Origin: Betaproteobacteria bacterium
GTDB lineage: Bacteria > Pseudomonadota > Gammaproteobacteria > Burkholderiales > Rhodocyclaceae
Direction of reading: 5' to 3'
Length of the DNA: 64,000 bases
Assembly (NCBI GenBank): GCA_028065725.1
Contig: JAPTVL010000173.1
Coordinates: 248,001-312,000 of the forward strand
Numbering within the stretch: the first letter of the stretch is position 1; each line of letters starts with the position of its first letter. The translations under genes and the position numbers were made by a program. Below the pieces are notes generated by a model. The model had not been told where the DNA came from. It saw only the letters and a program-made list of their open reading frames with translations, and made no database searches. Shown here in pieces: positions 28,390-36,595 of the stretch.

Positions 28390-29142
28390 GTGTCTTCGCA
28401 AGTCAGTGCTCCCGTAACGACGACGGTTATCGCAATCGACATTGCGGGGGCGGATTCGTTCGAGGCCTCGGTTCTGGAAAATTTCGACCAGGCGGTGGTT
28501 GCGGCCCGGAAACTCGGGTTCGTGACCCAGGAGTCCGGCAAGCCGAACCTGACCCTGACCCTGGCTCCCGAGTTGGAGATAGGAAACATCCTTGAACAAC
28601 TGGCCCAGGTCGCTGCCGGCTTCGATGCCGTGGCGACGCCTTTGCGCTTGCGCGGCATGGTTCATCGCGGCGTGGTTTTTCGTACCGAGGATGCGGGACA
28701 GGTCAGCTATGTCGGCTCCGCCATCCGCTCGACACAAAGCGCCTTGCGCCGGGCGCCGGCGACCGGCGGTTTGATGGCGACGCCCGATTTTTCGGCTTAC
28801 GCCGCCAAGCTGCCCAAGCTCCCGTTCCGCCTGCAGGCGATCGGCGGCGGGGCTTTCGAGGGCATGAACCATATTGTTTTCGGCAGCATGTCCGTGGCGC
28901 CGCCGCGCGCCGGAAATCAGCTGCCGAGCGCCGATCCCGAGTTCGTCGATTTCGTCAAGCGGCGCCTGGCCGCGGAAATCGGTCCTTTCGCCAGCGCCTT
29001 GGTGGACCGCGCAATTCGTTCATCGACGGTAGCGGACCAGCTGGTAAGCTTATTGAGTCGGGATATCGACAATCCCGAAGCCCGCGTGCGTTTCGAAGAC
29101 GAGATGCTGCAATACATCAAGGCGCGGGCCATCGCACGATAA
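28390..29142 (+). CDS. Unknown protein with a degenerate class III cyclase-like domain
   Basis: 250 residues from GTG 28390, with AAGGAGG upstream. The first 160 residues follow the outline of class III nucleotide cyclase domains: an initial strand TVIAIDIAGADSF, a long helix, LRLRGMVHRGVVF, and YVGSAIRSTQSALRRAPATG in place of the usual GpxVNxAARL segment. The metal-binding aspartates and transition-state residues are not apparent, so it is unlikely to be catalytic. The C-terminal 70 residues (FVDFVKRRLAAEIGPFASAL) resemble a small helical domain found at the ends of some signalling proteins. It forms a pair with the next gene, 30 nt away. Assignment is tentative. Confidence 0.5.
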   Translation: MSSQVSAPVTTTVIAIDIAGADSFEASVLENFDQAVVAARKLGFVTQESGKPNLTLTLAPELEIGNILEQLAQVAAGFDAVATPLRLRGMVHRGVVFRTEDAGQVSYVGSAIRSTQSALRRAPATGGLMATPDFSAYAAKLPKLPFRLQAIGGGAFEGMNHIVFGSMSVAPPRAGNQLPSADPEFVDFVKRRLAAEIGPFASALVDRAIRSSTVADQLVSLLSRDIDNPEARVRFEDEMLQYIKARAIAR

Positions 29143-29172
29143 GCATCGAACAAGCTTCCAGGGAAAGAAAAT

Positions 29173-30036
29173 ATGGGTTTTTTCAGTAATCTGCTCAATC
29201 AGTCGCAAGCGACCGCGTGCGTGCTGCCCGAAACGCATGCCGTGATTCGCCAGATGGTTTCCGTTCTCGGTTTCGATGTCGTCAGCTCGCCCGACTATGA
29301 GGCGCGCGTGGTGCCGGTGATCAATGCCGCCGTCGAATATTTCGATCAGCAGATCGCCGTCATCCCCGGGCCTCTGGACATTTCCGCGGCGCACTACATG
29401 CAGCATCCGCTGGTCCATGCGCTGTTTTCCGCACGCCAGGACATCGCCCACGGCATTGGTCGCAGCACGGATGTCAAGCAGTCGCTGGCCTTTCTTTCCG
29501 GTGCCGAGCAACCCGAGGCCTTTGGCTTGCTCGGCGTGCGCCGCTTGAAGGATTCGCCACAGGGCTTCTGCGAACACACCCTGCGCACTCTTGCCGCGAC
29601 CGAATCCGGTGCGCGCCAGGGACTGCGCACGGCGGCCCTGATGCGCGCGGTGACCGGCTTCGGCGAGCACGTCGACAAGTTGCGGCACCGGGTCCAGCTG
29701 CCGCGTGCGGAATGGAATATCGAGAACCGTCCGGATCCGGCGTCTGCCGGCGGCGAGAAGGGGGATGTGGTTCTGGCCAGCGAGGAACTGCAGCCGGAGA
29801 AGCTGCTGAACGGATTGCTCGCCTGGCTGCAACGCCCGGCCGAACACTTGCGCGTCGAAGGCGGCTCCGGGCTTGGCGGGAGCCAGGCCGATCCGGCACG
29901 GCAGATCGAGACTTTGCCGGGATTGCGAACCCGCGATCGCAGGCGCTGGCTGGTCTGTCTGGTGCGCTTCCCGACCGCCGAGGGGGTCGCGGCGATCCAC
30001 AACGAAGAGCGCCAGTACCGCTACATCCGCATCTGA
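29173..30036 (+). CDS. Conserved hypothetical protein
   Basis: 287 residues, not recognised. It has no signal peptide or membrane segment and is predicted cytoplasmic. The N-terminal half is helical (ETHAVIRQMVSVLGFDVVSS, HPLVHALFSARQDIAHGIGR). The C-terminal part contains RRWLVCLVRFPTAEGVAA and ends in YRYIRI. It lies 30 nt behind the cyclase-like gene and faces the PIN gene convergently. Codon use matches the surroundings, so it is native rather than recently acquired. No function is proposed. Confidence 0.65.
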   Translation: MGFFSNLLNQSQATACVLPETHAVIRQMVSVLGFDVVSSPDYEARVVPVINAAVEYFDQQIAVIPGPLDISAAHYMQHPLVHALFSARQDIAHGIGRSTDVKQSLAFLSGAEQPEAFGLLGVRRLKDSPQGFCEHTLRTLAATESGARQGLRTAALMRAVTGFGEHVDKLRHRVQLPRAEWNIENRPDPASAGGEKGDVVLASEELQPEKLLNGLLAWLQRPAEHLRVEGGSGLGGSQADPARQIETLPGLRTRDRRRWLVCLVRFPTAEGVAAIHNEERQYRYIRI

Positions 30037-30055
30037 GCGGCGTGGCGCCGCTTTC

Positions 30056-30532
30056 CTATAGTTCTGCCAGCGCGGTCTCGGGCGTGAGGATGCGAAACAG
30101 GCCGCGCAGCTTGTCGCGCCGCGCCAGCAGCAACAGGTCCTTGTCGGCCGTCACCAGCCAGTTTGCGCCACTGTCGCGGGCCAATTCGAGAAACTTCTGA
30201 TCGTCGCGATCCTTGCAGCGCGGCAATGGAACTGCAGCGGCAGGCGGCAAGCCGTCATGATGGATGACGTGCGCCGCATAGGTCGCCAGCGCGTCCGACT
30301 GCCGCTGTTGCGTCAACGCGAACATCGGATAGCCCAGCACGCGGCGGAATTCGCCAATGCATGCACCATTGGTGATCGCCTGCCATCCGCCGCTGTCGAT
30401 TCTTGCGCGCAGCGGGGCGAAGCGGCTGTCGGCGAATACGTAGAGCGACACGAGTACGTTGGTGTCGAGCACCACCCGCAGCGGTGACGCGGATGAAAAC
30501 GCAGTTTCAGTGAAGGCTAACGCCAGCTTCAT
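30056..30532 (-). CDS. PIN-domain protein (putative toxin-antitoxin PIN family)
   Basis: Up to 158 residues. PIN domains are metal-dependent RNases. Acidic residues are present in VVLDTNVLVSLY, CIGEFRRVL and CKDRDDQKFLELARDSGA plus LVTADKDLL. Many homologues begin close to VVLDTN, so the true start could be GTG 30475 rather than ATG 30532. The ATG lies within the loop of a strong hairpin at 30508-30550. No antitoxin gene is adjacent; phaC ends 12 nt upstream on the same strand. Confidence 0.75.
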   Translation of the reverse strand: MKLALAFTETAFSSASPLRVVLDTNVLVSLYVFADSRFAPLRARIDSGGWQAITNGACIGEFRRVLGYPMFALTQQRQSDALATYAAHVIHHDGLPPAAAVPLPRCKDRDDQKFLELARDSGANWLVTADKDLLLLARRDKLRGLFRILTPETALAEL

Positions 30533-30550
30533 CGGCGCTAGCCTTCACTG
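30508..30550. repeat. Strong hairpin spanning the phaC stop and the PIN-gene start
   Basis: Arms CAGTGAAGGCTA (30508-30519) and TAGCCTTCACTG (30539-30550) are perfectly complementary. After one mismatch, CGCC/GGCG adds four more pairs, leaving a 9-nt loop that holds the PIN start codon complement (CAT 30530-30532). The phaC stop (30545-30547) is in the other arm. No T-run follows, so it looks like a structure controlling mRNA end or translation rather than a simple terminator. Confidence 0.7.
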
Positions 30551-32359
30551 AGGCTTCGCTTTCTTCGGCGCGTCGAGACGGAATTTGACGAAGGAGCCGG
30601 GCGCATCTTCCAGCGGCTTGAACTTGCCCTTGGCCGGATCGCGTGCCGGCACCTTTTCGTCGTTCAGCTTGGTGATCCACTTCTGCCAGTCGGTCCACCA
30701 GGAACCTTCATGCTGTTTGGCGCCTTCGAACCATTCGTCCGGGGTTTCCGGGCGGGCATCGTTGGTCCAGAAGCCGTACTTGTTGGCCGACGGCGGATTG
30801 ACGATGCCGGCGATGTGGCCCGAGCCACCCAGCGCGAAGCGTATCGGTCCGCCCAGTGCCTTGGAGCCCAGATACACGCTGCGCCACGGCGCGATGTGGT
30901 CTTCGATGGTGGAGATGAAATAGGCCGGCGTCTTGACCTTGGACAGGTCGATCGGCGTGTCGAGCAGGGTGATGCCGCCCGGCTCGCGCAGTTTGTTGTT
31001 CAGGTACATGTTGCGCAGGTAGTAGCTGTGCATCTTGTAGGGCATGCGCGTGGAATCGGAGTTCCAGTACAGCAGGTCGAAGGGGAAGGGTTCCTTGCCC
31101 ATCAGGTAGTTGTTGACCACGAAGGTCCAGATCAGGTCGTTGGAGCGCAGCATGTTGAAGGTGGTGCCCATCTCCGAGCCTTCCAGGTAGCCGCGTTCCT
31201 CCATCTTCTTTTCCAGGCTGGCGACCTGGCCTTCGTCGATGAAGACGCCGAGTTCGCCGGGAATCGAGAAGTCGAGCAGAGCGACGAAGAAGGTCGCCGA
31301 GGCGATGCGCTTGTCCTTCTTGGCGGCCATGTAGCCCATGGTGGAACCGAGCAGCGTGCCGCCCAGGCAGTAGCCGATCATGTTGACTTCCTTCTCGCCG
31401 GTCTGCTGGCAGACCACATCGATGGCGGTCAGCGCGCCTTCGGTCATGTAATCGTCGAAGCCTTTCTTCGCCAGCTTGGCGTCGGGGTTTACCCAGGAGA
31501 TGACGAACACCGTGTGGCCCTGGTCGGTGGCCCATTTGATGTAGGAATTGCTCTCGCGCAGGTCGAGGATGTAGTACTTATTGATCCAGGGCGGGATGAT
31601 CAAGAGCGGGCGCTTCCACTGTTCCTTGGTGGTCGGATTGAACTGCAGCAGCTGGATCATCTCGTTCTGGAAAATCACCTTGCCCGGCGTCGAGGCGACG
31701 TTCTTGCCCATCTCGAAGGCCGACGGATCGGTCATCTTGACGCGCAGCTGGCCGTCGCCTTCCTCGATGTCGCGCAGCAGGTTGTTGAAGCCCTTGAGCA
31801 GGTTCTGGCCGTTGCTCTTGACCGTCTCGCGCAGCACTTCCGGATTGGTCATGGCGAAATTCGACGGCGCCAGCGCGTCAATGAACTGGCGGGTGAAAAA
31901 ATTCACCTTCTTCTGCGAAATGTCGTCGAGACCTTCAATGCAGCAGACGTTGTCATGGATGTGGCGCGCCGTGATCAGATAGGACTGCTTGATGAAATCG
32001 AACAGGAAGTGCTCTTCCCACTGCTGGTCGGCGAAGCGCTTGTCGCCCTTCTTCGGTTCGGCGACGGGTGCGCTTTGCATGCCCAGCATGCGCAGCGTCG
32101 AGTGCTGCCACAGCGAGAAGTAGTCCCATACCAGATTCATTTGCGCCTGCGCCAGCTGGTAGGGATTGGCCAGCATTTTGGCCATCATGTCCATGAAGGC
32201 CTGGGCGATGCCGAGGTCGTCGGAAGGCGCCGCAACGCCTTTCTTCATCTGGCGCTTCATGTGGTCGGTGATCAGGTGCGAGGCGCGCTGGGCGACTTCG
32301 GCGTAAGTCTTGGCGATTTCCTTGGGATCGGGCAAAGCGTTCTTTTCCTGCGCGGACAT
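30545..32359 (-). CDS. phaC: Class I poly(3-hydroxyalkanoate) synthase
   Basis: 604 residues, the class I size. The enzyme polymerises (R)-3-hydroxyacyl-CoA on the granule surface. The lipase-like box with the catalytic Cys is IGYCLGG (Cys331). The catalytic Asp and His regions are FISTIEDHIAPW and GGSGHIAG, and the conserved PWINKYYILDL is intact. No phaA, phaB or phasin gene lies beside it, but the thiolase at 37.8 kb could supply acetoacetyl-CoA. It lies 15 nt behind the MBL hydrolase gene, probably in one transcript. Confidence 0.96.
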   Translation of the reverse strand: MSAQEKNALPDPKEIAKTYAEVAQRASHLITDHMKRQMKKGVAAPSDDLGIAQAFMDMMAKMLANPYQLAQAQMNLVWDYFSLWQHSTLRMLGMQSAPVAEPKKGDKRFADQQWEEHFLFDFIKQSYLITARHIHDNVCCIEGLDDISQKKVNFFTRQFIDALAPSNFAMTNPEVLRETVKSNGQNLLKGFNNLLRDIEEGDGQLRVKMTDPSAFEMGKNVASTPGKVIFQNEMIQLLQFNPTTKEQWKRPLLIIPPWINKYYILDLRESNSYIKWATDQGHTVFVISWVNPDAKLAKKGFDDYMTEGALTAIDVVCQQTGEKEVNMIGYCLGGTLLGSTMGYMAAKKDKRIASATFFVALLDFSIPGELGVFIDEGQVASLEKKMEERGYLEGSEMGTTFNMLRSNDLIWTFVVNNYLMGKEPFPFDLLYWNSDSTRMPYKMHSYYLRNMYLNNKLREPGGITLLDTPIDLSKVKTPAYFISTIEDHIAPWRSVYLGSKALGGPIRFALGGSGHIAGIVNPPSANKYGFWTNDARPETPDEWFEGAKQHEGSWWTDWQKWITKLNDEKVPARDPAKGKFKPLEDAPGSFVKFRLDAPKKAKPQ

Positions 32360-32374
32360 GAGAGCTCCTTGGGG

Positions 32375-33388
32375 CTAACAGGTGAAACGGATCAGGCCGT
32401 TTTCTTCGATGCGCTGCATCTTTCCTGTGTGTTCGAGATAATTCAAATGGGCGATGGCTTCGCCCATGGCAAACATGGTCTGGTGGGGATCCGGGATTTC
32501 CCGGTTGAACAGTACGCTGATCAGCTCGGCGGCGTTCTTCGGCGTGCCGCGGCAGGCGGCGATCAGCACCTCGCAGCGTTCCGCATGGTGCGCGTGCAAC
32601 TGTTCGACGCGGGCATGCAGGCCGCGGAAAGGCCGGCCGTGCGAGGGCAGCACCAGGGTGTCTTCCGGCAGCGCGCGAAAACCGTCGATGGAATCGAGGA
32701 ACAAGCCGAGCGGGTCGGCATAGGGAGTGCTGGCCATCACCGAAATGTTGGTCGAGATGCGCGGCAGCAGCATGTCGCCGGAAATCAGCACGCCGAGTTC
32801 GGCGCAATACAGGCTCATGTGCTCCGGGGCGTGGCCATGGCCGACGATGGTGTGCCACTCGTGGTCGCCGATCTGCAGCAGCTGGCCGTCGAACAGGCGC
32901 CGATAGGTGGCCGGGATGTCCGGCACGCCGCGCTTGTAGCCGTTGCCGCGCGCCACCAGGGCGTCGATGCGCGCCTCGTCGAGGCCGTGCTGACGAAAGA
33001 AATCGACCATGACGCTGATTCGGTAGCCGGCGATCTGCTCGACCATCATGTGCGCCGCCAGATACTCGCCTTGGGCGATCCACAGCCCGGCGCCGGTTTC
33101 CTGCTCCAGCCAGGCGGCGAGGCCGAGGTGGTCGGGATGGCAGTGGGTGACGATGCAGCGGCTCAGTCGGCGTCCCGTCAGCGCCGACTTCCAGGCCTCC
33201 TTGACCGGATCAAGGGCGAAGCCGGTATCGACCGCGGCATAGCCATCGCCATCGGCCAGCAGCCACAGGTTGATGTGGTTCAGCGCGAACGGCAGCGGCA
33301 TGCACAGCCATTCGATGCCGGGTGCGACGGCCACCGCGACGCCGGGGGCGGGCGCGGTTTCGTGGGGGTAGGCGATCGGAGCGTTCAA
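32375..33388 (-). CDS. Metallo-beta-lactamase-fold hydrolase
   Basis: 337 residues. The zinc motif is THCHPDHLGLAAWLE, with further ligands in VGHGHAPEHMSLY and LISGDMLLPRISTNI, and it has a C-terminal winged-helix-like part (LFNREIPDPHQTMFAMGEAIAHLNYLEHTGKMQRIEENGLIRF) typical of LACTB2-like MBL proteins. Such enzymes include nucleases and thioester hydrolases; the substrate is unknown. It is first in a probable operon with phaC and diverges from the MerR regulator across 122 bp. Confidence 0.85.
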   Translation of the reverse strand: MNAPIAYPHETAPAPGVAVAVAPGIEWLCMPLPFALNHINLWLLADGDGYAAVDTGFALDPVKEAWKSALTGRRLSRCIVTHCHPDHLGLAAWLEQETGAGLWIAQGEYLAAHMMVEQIAGYRISVMVDFFRQHGLDEARIDALVARGNGYKRGVPDIPATYRRLFDGQLLQIGDHEWHTIVGHGHAPEHMSLYCAELGVLISGDMLLPRISTNISVMASTPYADPLGLFLDSIDGFRALPEDTLVLPSHGRPFRGLHARVEQLHAHHAERCEVLIAACRGTPKNAAELISVLFNREIPDPHQTMFAMGEAIAHLNYLEHTGKMQRIEENGLIRFTC

Positions 33389-33510
33389 GTCGCGTCTCTT
33401 TGCATCGATGGGGGAAATCTGCTTAACTTGCCGACTGGCGGTCTGCCATCTTATCCAATTTTCGGGACTTTATGTGCACTGCAGCATGGTGCCCATCCGA
33501 GCCCCCAGCG

Positions 33511-33930
33511 ATGAACAATACTCAAACCATCACCGAACTGGCCCGCGATTTCGGCGTGACGACCCGCGCCATCCGCTACTGGGAATCCCACGGCCTGGTT
33601 TCTCCGGCGCGCGAAGGCGGCAACCGCATCTACAGCAAGCGCGACCGCACCCGGCTCAAGCTGGCCCTGCGCGGCAAGCGCCTGGGCCTCAGCCTGGCCG
33701 AGATCAAGGACCTGATCGACATGTACGACACGGCCGAGGACGAGTCCACCCAGCTGCTGTCTTTCCTCGGCGCCCTGGCCCAGCGCCGCGCCGCGCTCGA
33801 ACAGCAGCGCGATGACATCCAGGCCGTGCTCAAGGAAATCGCCCGCTTCGAGCGCCAGTGCCGCGACATGCTCAAATCCGAAGCAACCGGGTCCGCCGCC
33901 GGCAACCGCAAGCCCGTACCGGGTAGTTGA
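33511..33930 (+). CDS. MerR-family regulator, LiuR-like
   Basis: 139 residues. The N-terminal MerR winged helix is TITELARDFGVTTRAIRYWESHGLVSP, followed by the dimerisation helix (ALAQRRAALEQQRDDIQAVLKE). No metal-binding cysteine pattern of the CueR or MerR type is present. Position directly ahead of leucine/isovalerate genes fits LiuR, a known controller of branched-chain amino acid use in beta- and gammaproteobacteria. I chose ATG 33511, as an upstream ATG at 33472 adds residues outside the domain. A 32-bp palindrome overlaps its last codons. Confidence 0.85.
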   Translation: MNNTQTITELARDFGVTTRAIRYWESHGLVSPAREGGNRIYSKRDRTRLKLALRGKRLGLSLAEIKDLIDMYDTAEDESTQLLSFLGALAQRRAALEQQRDDIQAVLKEIARFERQCRDMLKSEATGSAAGNRKPVPGS

Positions 33931-33953
33931 CGTTGACGTCAACGTCAACTACC
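33922..33953. promoter_or_regulatory. 32-bp perfect palindrome, probable LiuR operator
   Basis: The left half is GGTAGTTGACGTTGAC and the right half its exact complement GTCAACGTCAACTACC. It contains overlapping TTGACGT/ACGTCAA elements, the type of dyad expected for MerR-family LiuR. It begins in the regulator's last codons and ends 26 bp before the first liu-cluster ATG, placing it in the promoter of the catabolic genes. Confidence 0.75.
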
Positions 33954-33979
33954 ATAGATTGAAACTGGCTGGAGGATCC

Positions 33980-34453
33980 ATGCCCCATACCGCACGTCCA
34001 AGCAGCAATGCCTTCGAGCCGCGCAATCCCGACTGGGAACCGACAGTGCGCGGCAGCTTTGCCCGGCAGAAGGTGATGACCCTGATCGGCGCCGAAATGG
34101 GCGCGCTCAGTCCCGGCCATTGCGAAATCCGCCTGCCCTTCCGCGACGACCTGACGCAGCAGAACGGCTATTTCCACGCCGGCGTCACCAGCACCATCGT
34201 CGACAGCGCGGGCGGCTACGCCGGCCTGACCTTGATGCCGGCGGGCGCCGACGTGCTGACCGTGGAATTCAAGCTCAACCTGCTGGCCCCCGCCGACGGC
34301 GAATATCTGGTTGCCGAAGGCCAGGTGCTGAAGTCCGGGCGCAATCTCGTCATCACCCGCGGCGAGGTGTACGCCATCAGAAATGGCAAGGCCACGCACT
34401 GCGCCACCATGCAGCAAACCCTGATGACCATGCATGCCAAGGAGAAAAAATAG
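33980..34453 (+). CDS. PaaI-type hotdog thioesterase
   Basis: 157 residues with a hotdog fold. The helix and loop of PaaI-type enzymes are seen in [25 protein letters not shown] (general-acid region GYFHAG) and the strand [10 protein letters not shown]. Such enzymes hydrolyse acyl-CoA thioesters and free CoA when catabolic intermediates build up. GGAGG lies 4 nt before the ATG. Its stop overlaps the isovaleryl-CoA dehydrogenase start by one base, so they are coupled. It is the first structural gene behind the palindrome. Confidence 0.88.
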   Translation: MPHTARPSSNAFEPRNPDWEPTVRGSFARQKVMTLIGAEMGALSPGHCEIRLPFRDDLTQQNGYFHAGVTSTIVDSAGGYAGLTLMPAGADVLTVEFKLNLLAPADGEYLVAEGQVLKSGRNLVITRGEVYAIRNGKATHCATMQQTLMTMHAKEKK

Positions 34454-35631
34454 TGCTCGGAATCAACTTTGACCTCGGCGAAGACGTCGACATGCTGCGC
34501 GATGCCGTGTGGCAATTCGCGCAGAAGGAAATCCTGCCGCGCGCGGCCGAGATCGACCGCGTGAATGAATTCCCCGCCGACCTGTGGAAGAAGTTGGGCG
34601 ACATGGGCCTGCTCGGCATGACCGTGAGCGAGGATTACGGCGGCGCCAACATGGGCTACCTGGCCCATATCGTGGCGATGGAAGAAATCTCGCGCGCCTC
34701 GGCCTCGGTCGGCCTGTCCTACGGCGCCCATTCCAATCTCTGCGTGAATCAGATCCGCCGCAACGGCAACGATGCGCAGCGCAAAAAGTACCTGCCCAAG
34801 CTGATTTCCGGCGAACACGTCGGCGCGTTGGCGATGTCGGAGCCGGGCGCCGGCTCCGACGTGGTATCGATGAAGCTGCGCGCCGACCTCAAGGGCGATC
34901 GCTACGTGCTGAACGGCTCGAAAATGTGGATCACCAACGGCGGCGATGCCGACACGCTGGTGGTCTATGCCAAGACCAACCCCGAGGCTGCTGCCCGTGG
35001 CATGACCGCCTTCATCGTCGAGAAGGGCTTCAAGGGTTTTTCCAAGGGCCAGCACCTCGACAAGCTCGGCATGCGCGGTTCCAACACCTTCCCGCTGTTT
35101 TTCGACGACTGCGAAGTGCCGGTGGAAAACGTCATGGGCGGCGAAGGCAACGGCACGCGCGTGCTGATGTCGGGCCTCGACTACGAGCGTGCCGTGCTCT
35201 CCGGCGGTCCGCTGGGCATCATGGCCGCCTGCATGGACGTGGTGTTGCCCTTCATCCACGAGCGCAAGCAGTTCGGCCAGAGCATCGGCGAATTCCAGTT
35301 GATGCAGGGCAAGCTGGCCGACATGTACAGCACGTGGCAGGCCTGCCGCGCCTACGTCTATGCCGTTGGCAAGGCCTGCGACCGTGGCGACGGGTCTGGC
35401 AAACACACGCGCACGCTGCGCAAGGACGCCGCCGGGGCCATCCTCTACTCGGCGGAAAAGGCCACCTGGATGGCCGGCGAGGCGATTCAGACCCTGGGCG
35501 GCGTCGGCTATACCAACGAATTCCCGGCCGGCCGCCTGTGGCGCGATGCCAAGCTCTACGAAATCGGCGCCGGCACTTCGGAAATTCGCCGCATGCTGAT
35601 CGGCCGCGAACTCTACAACGAGACTATGTGA
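34453..35631 (+). CDS. liuA: Isovaleryl-CoA dehydrogenase
   Basis: 392 residues from GTG 34453. An FAD acyl-CoA dehydrogenase acting in leucine breakdown (isovaleryl-CoA to 3-methylcrotonyl-CoA), passing electrons to ETF. The catalytic base in isovaleryl-CoA dehydrogenases is the Glu of [13 protein letters not shown], present here, which separates it from straight-chain enzymes whose base is in the C-terminal YEG motif. FAD motifs [13 protein letters not shown] and WITNGGDAD are intact, and the protein ends [14 protein letters not shown]. It overlaps neighbours on both sides by one base (TAGTG before, TGATG after). Confidence 0.93.
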   Translation: MLGINFDLGEDVDMLRDAVWQFAQKEILPRAAEIDRVNEFPADLWKKLGDMGLLGMTVSEDYGGANMGYLAHIVAMEEISRASASVGLSYGAHSNLCVNQIRRNGNDAQRKKYLPKLISGEHVGALAMSEPGAGSDVVSMKLRADLKGDRYVLNGSKMWITNGGDADTLVVYAKTNPEAAARGMTAFIVEKGFKGFSKGQHLDKLGMRGSNTFPLFFDDCEVPVENVMGGEGNGTRVLMSGLDYERAVLSGGPLGIMAACMDVVLPFIHERKQFGQSIGEFQLMQGKLADMYSTWQACRAYVYAVGKACDRGDGSGKHTRTLRKDAAGAILYSAEKATWMAGEAIQTLGGVGYTNEFPAGRLWRDAKLYEIGAGTSEIRRMLIGRELYNETM

Positions 35632-36152
35632 TGAGCGCCGCCAAACGCGAGGAATGGCTGAAGCGCGAAGCCGACGTTCTGGCGCGGTCGAAGAGCCAGG
35701 GCATGCTGACGCTGGAAAATCTGCGCGAGTGCTCGGGGCTGGAGCTGTTCCAGAAGATGATCGCCGGCGAACTGCCGCGCCCGCCGATCAGCGACACCCT
35801 GGGCTTCTACCTGGTCCAGGCGGAAAAAGGCCACGTGGTATTCCAGGGTACGCCGCAGCATCGCCACTACAACCCGATCGGTTCGGTGCATGGCGGTTTC
35901 CACGCCACGTTGCTCGATTCCTGCGTTGCCTGCGCGATCCAGAGTACGCTCGACGCAGGGCAGGGCTACACCACGATCGAACTCAAGGTGAATTACATCC
36001 GCGCCCTGACTGACCGCGTCGGCCCGGTGCGCGCCGAAGGCCGCGTGATTCACTCCGGCAAGCAGATCGGCACCGCGGAAGGCAAGCTGGTCGATGCCGA
36101 TGGCAAGCTCTACGCCCATGCCACGACGACTTGTCTAATTTTTAACGTCTGA
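35631..36152 (+). CDS. PaaI-type hotdog thioesterase, second copy
   Basis: 173 residues. A helical N-terminal extension (residues 1-45, AKREEWLKREADVLARSKSQ) precedes the hotdog core with HYNPIGSVHGGFHATLLDSC and IELKVNYIRALTD. The motif NPIGSVHGG matches the PaaI/YbgC-like general-base region of acyl-CoA thioesterases. Its ATG overlaps the liuA stop. It is distinct in sequence from the thioesterase at 33980 and is not a recent duplicate. Substrate unknown; an isoprenyl- or branched-chain acyl-CoA is possible from context. Confidence 0.87.
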   Translation: MSAAKREEWLKREADVLARSKSQGMLTLENLRECSGLELFQKMIAGELPRPPISDTLGFYLVQAEKGHVVFQGTPQHRHYNPIGSVHGGFHATLLDSCVACAIQSTLDAGQGYTTIELKVNYIRALTDRVGPVRAEGRVIHSGKQIGTAEGKLVDADGKLYAHATTTCLIFNV

Positions 36153-36154
36153 AA

Positions 36155-36595
36155 ATGAGCGGCCTTCTCGACACTTATCGCGGCACGGTCTATCCGTGGC
36201 ATTGCGACCACATGAACCACATGAACGTGATGTGGTACGTCGGCAAGTTCGACGAGGCGACCTGGAACCTGATGTCCCACCTCGGCATGGGCGCGGCCTT
36301 CCTGCGCGAGCACCATCGCGGCATGGCGGCGATCGACCAGCGCATCAGCTACCAGCGCGAACTGCATGCCGGCGACACCGTGGCCATCCGCACCGGCGTG
36401 GTCGACGTCACCGACAAGAAGGTCATCTTCTTTCACGAAATGCGCAATGCCGATACCGATGCGGTGTCGGCCATCACGCTGCTGACCGGCATCCACCTCG
36501 ACACCCGGACGCGCAAGAGCTGCCACCTGCCCAAGGCGGCAGCGGACAAGGCGCGCGCGCTGGTGGTCGCCTACGAACTGCCCTGGAAGTCATGA
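36155..36595 (+). CDS. 4-hydroxybenzoyl-CoA thioesterase-type hotdog enzyme
   Basis: 146 residues. The catalytic-Asp region of the 4HBT/YbgC group is seen as VYPWHCDHMNHMNVMWYVGKFDEA, where Asp in CDHMNHMN lies at the expected site. It starts 2 nt after the previous thioesterase and overlaps the GNAT-carbonic anhydrase start by four bases (ATGA). It is the third hotdog thioesterase in a four-gene stretch, of a different subfamily from the other two. Confidence 0.87.
   Translation: MSGLLDTYRGTVYPWHCDHMNHMNVMWYVGKFDEATWNLMSHLGMGAAFLREHHRGMAAIDQRISYQRELHAGDTVAIRTGVVDVTDKKVIFFHEMRNADTDAVSAITLLTGIHLDTRTRKSCHLPKAAADKARALVVAYELPWKS

Noticed and set aside
30056..30532. Toxin-antitoxin locus around the PIN protein
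   Set aside because: No antitoxin-like gene lies on either side: phaC is upstream and an unrelated gene is convergent.
30710..33514. A 934-codon plus-strand frame opposite phaC and the MBL gene
   Set aside because: Antisense to two complete genes; its His/Val/Gly-rich sequence has no recognisable domain.
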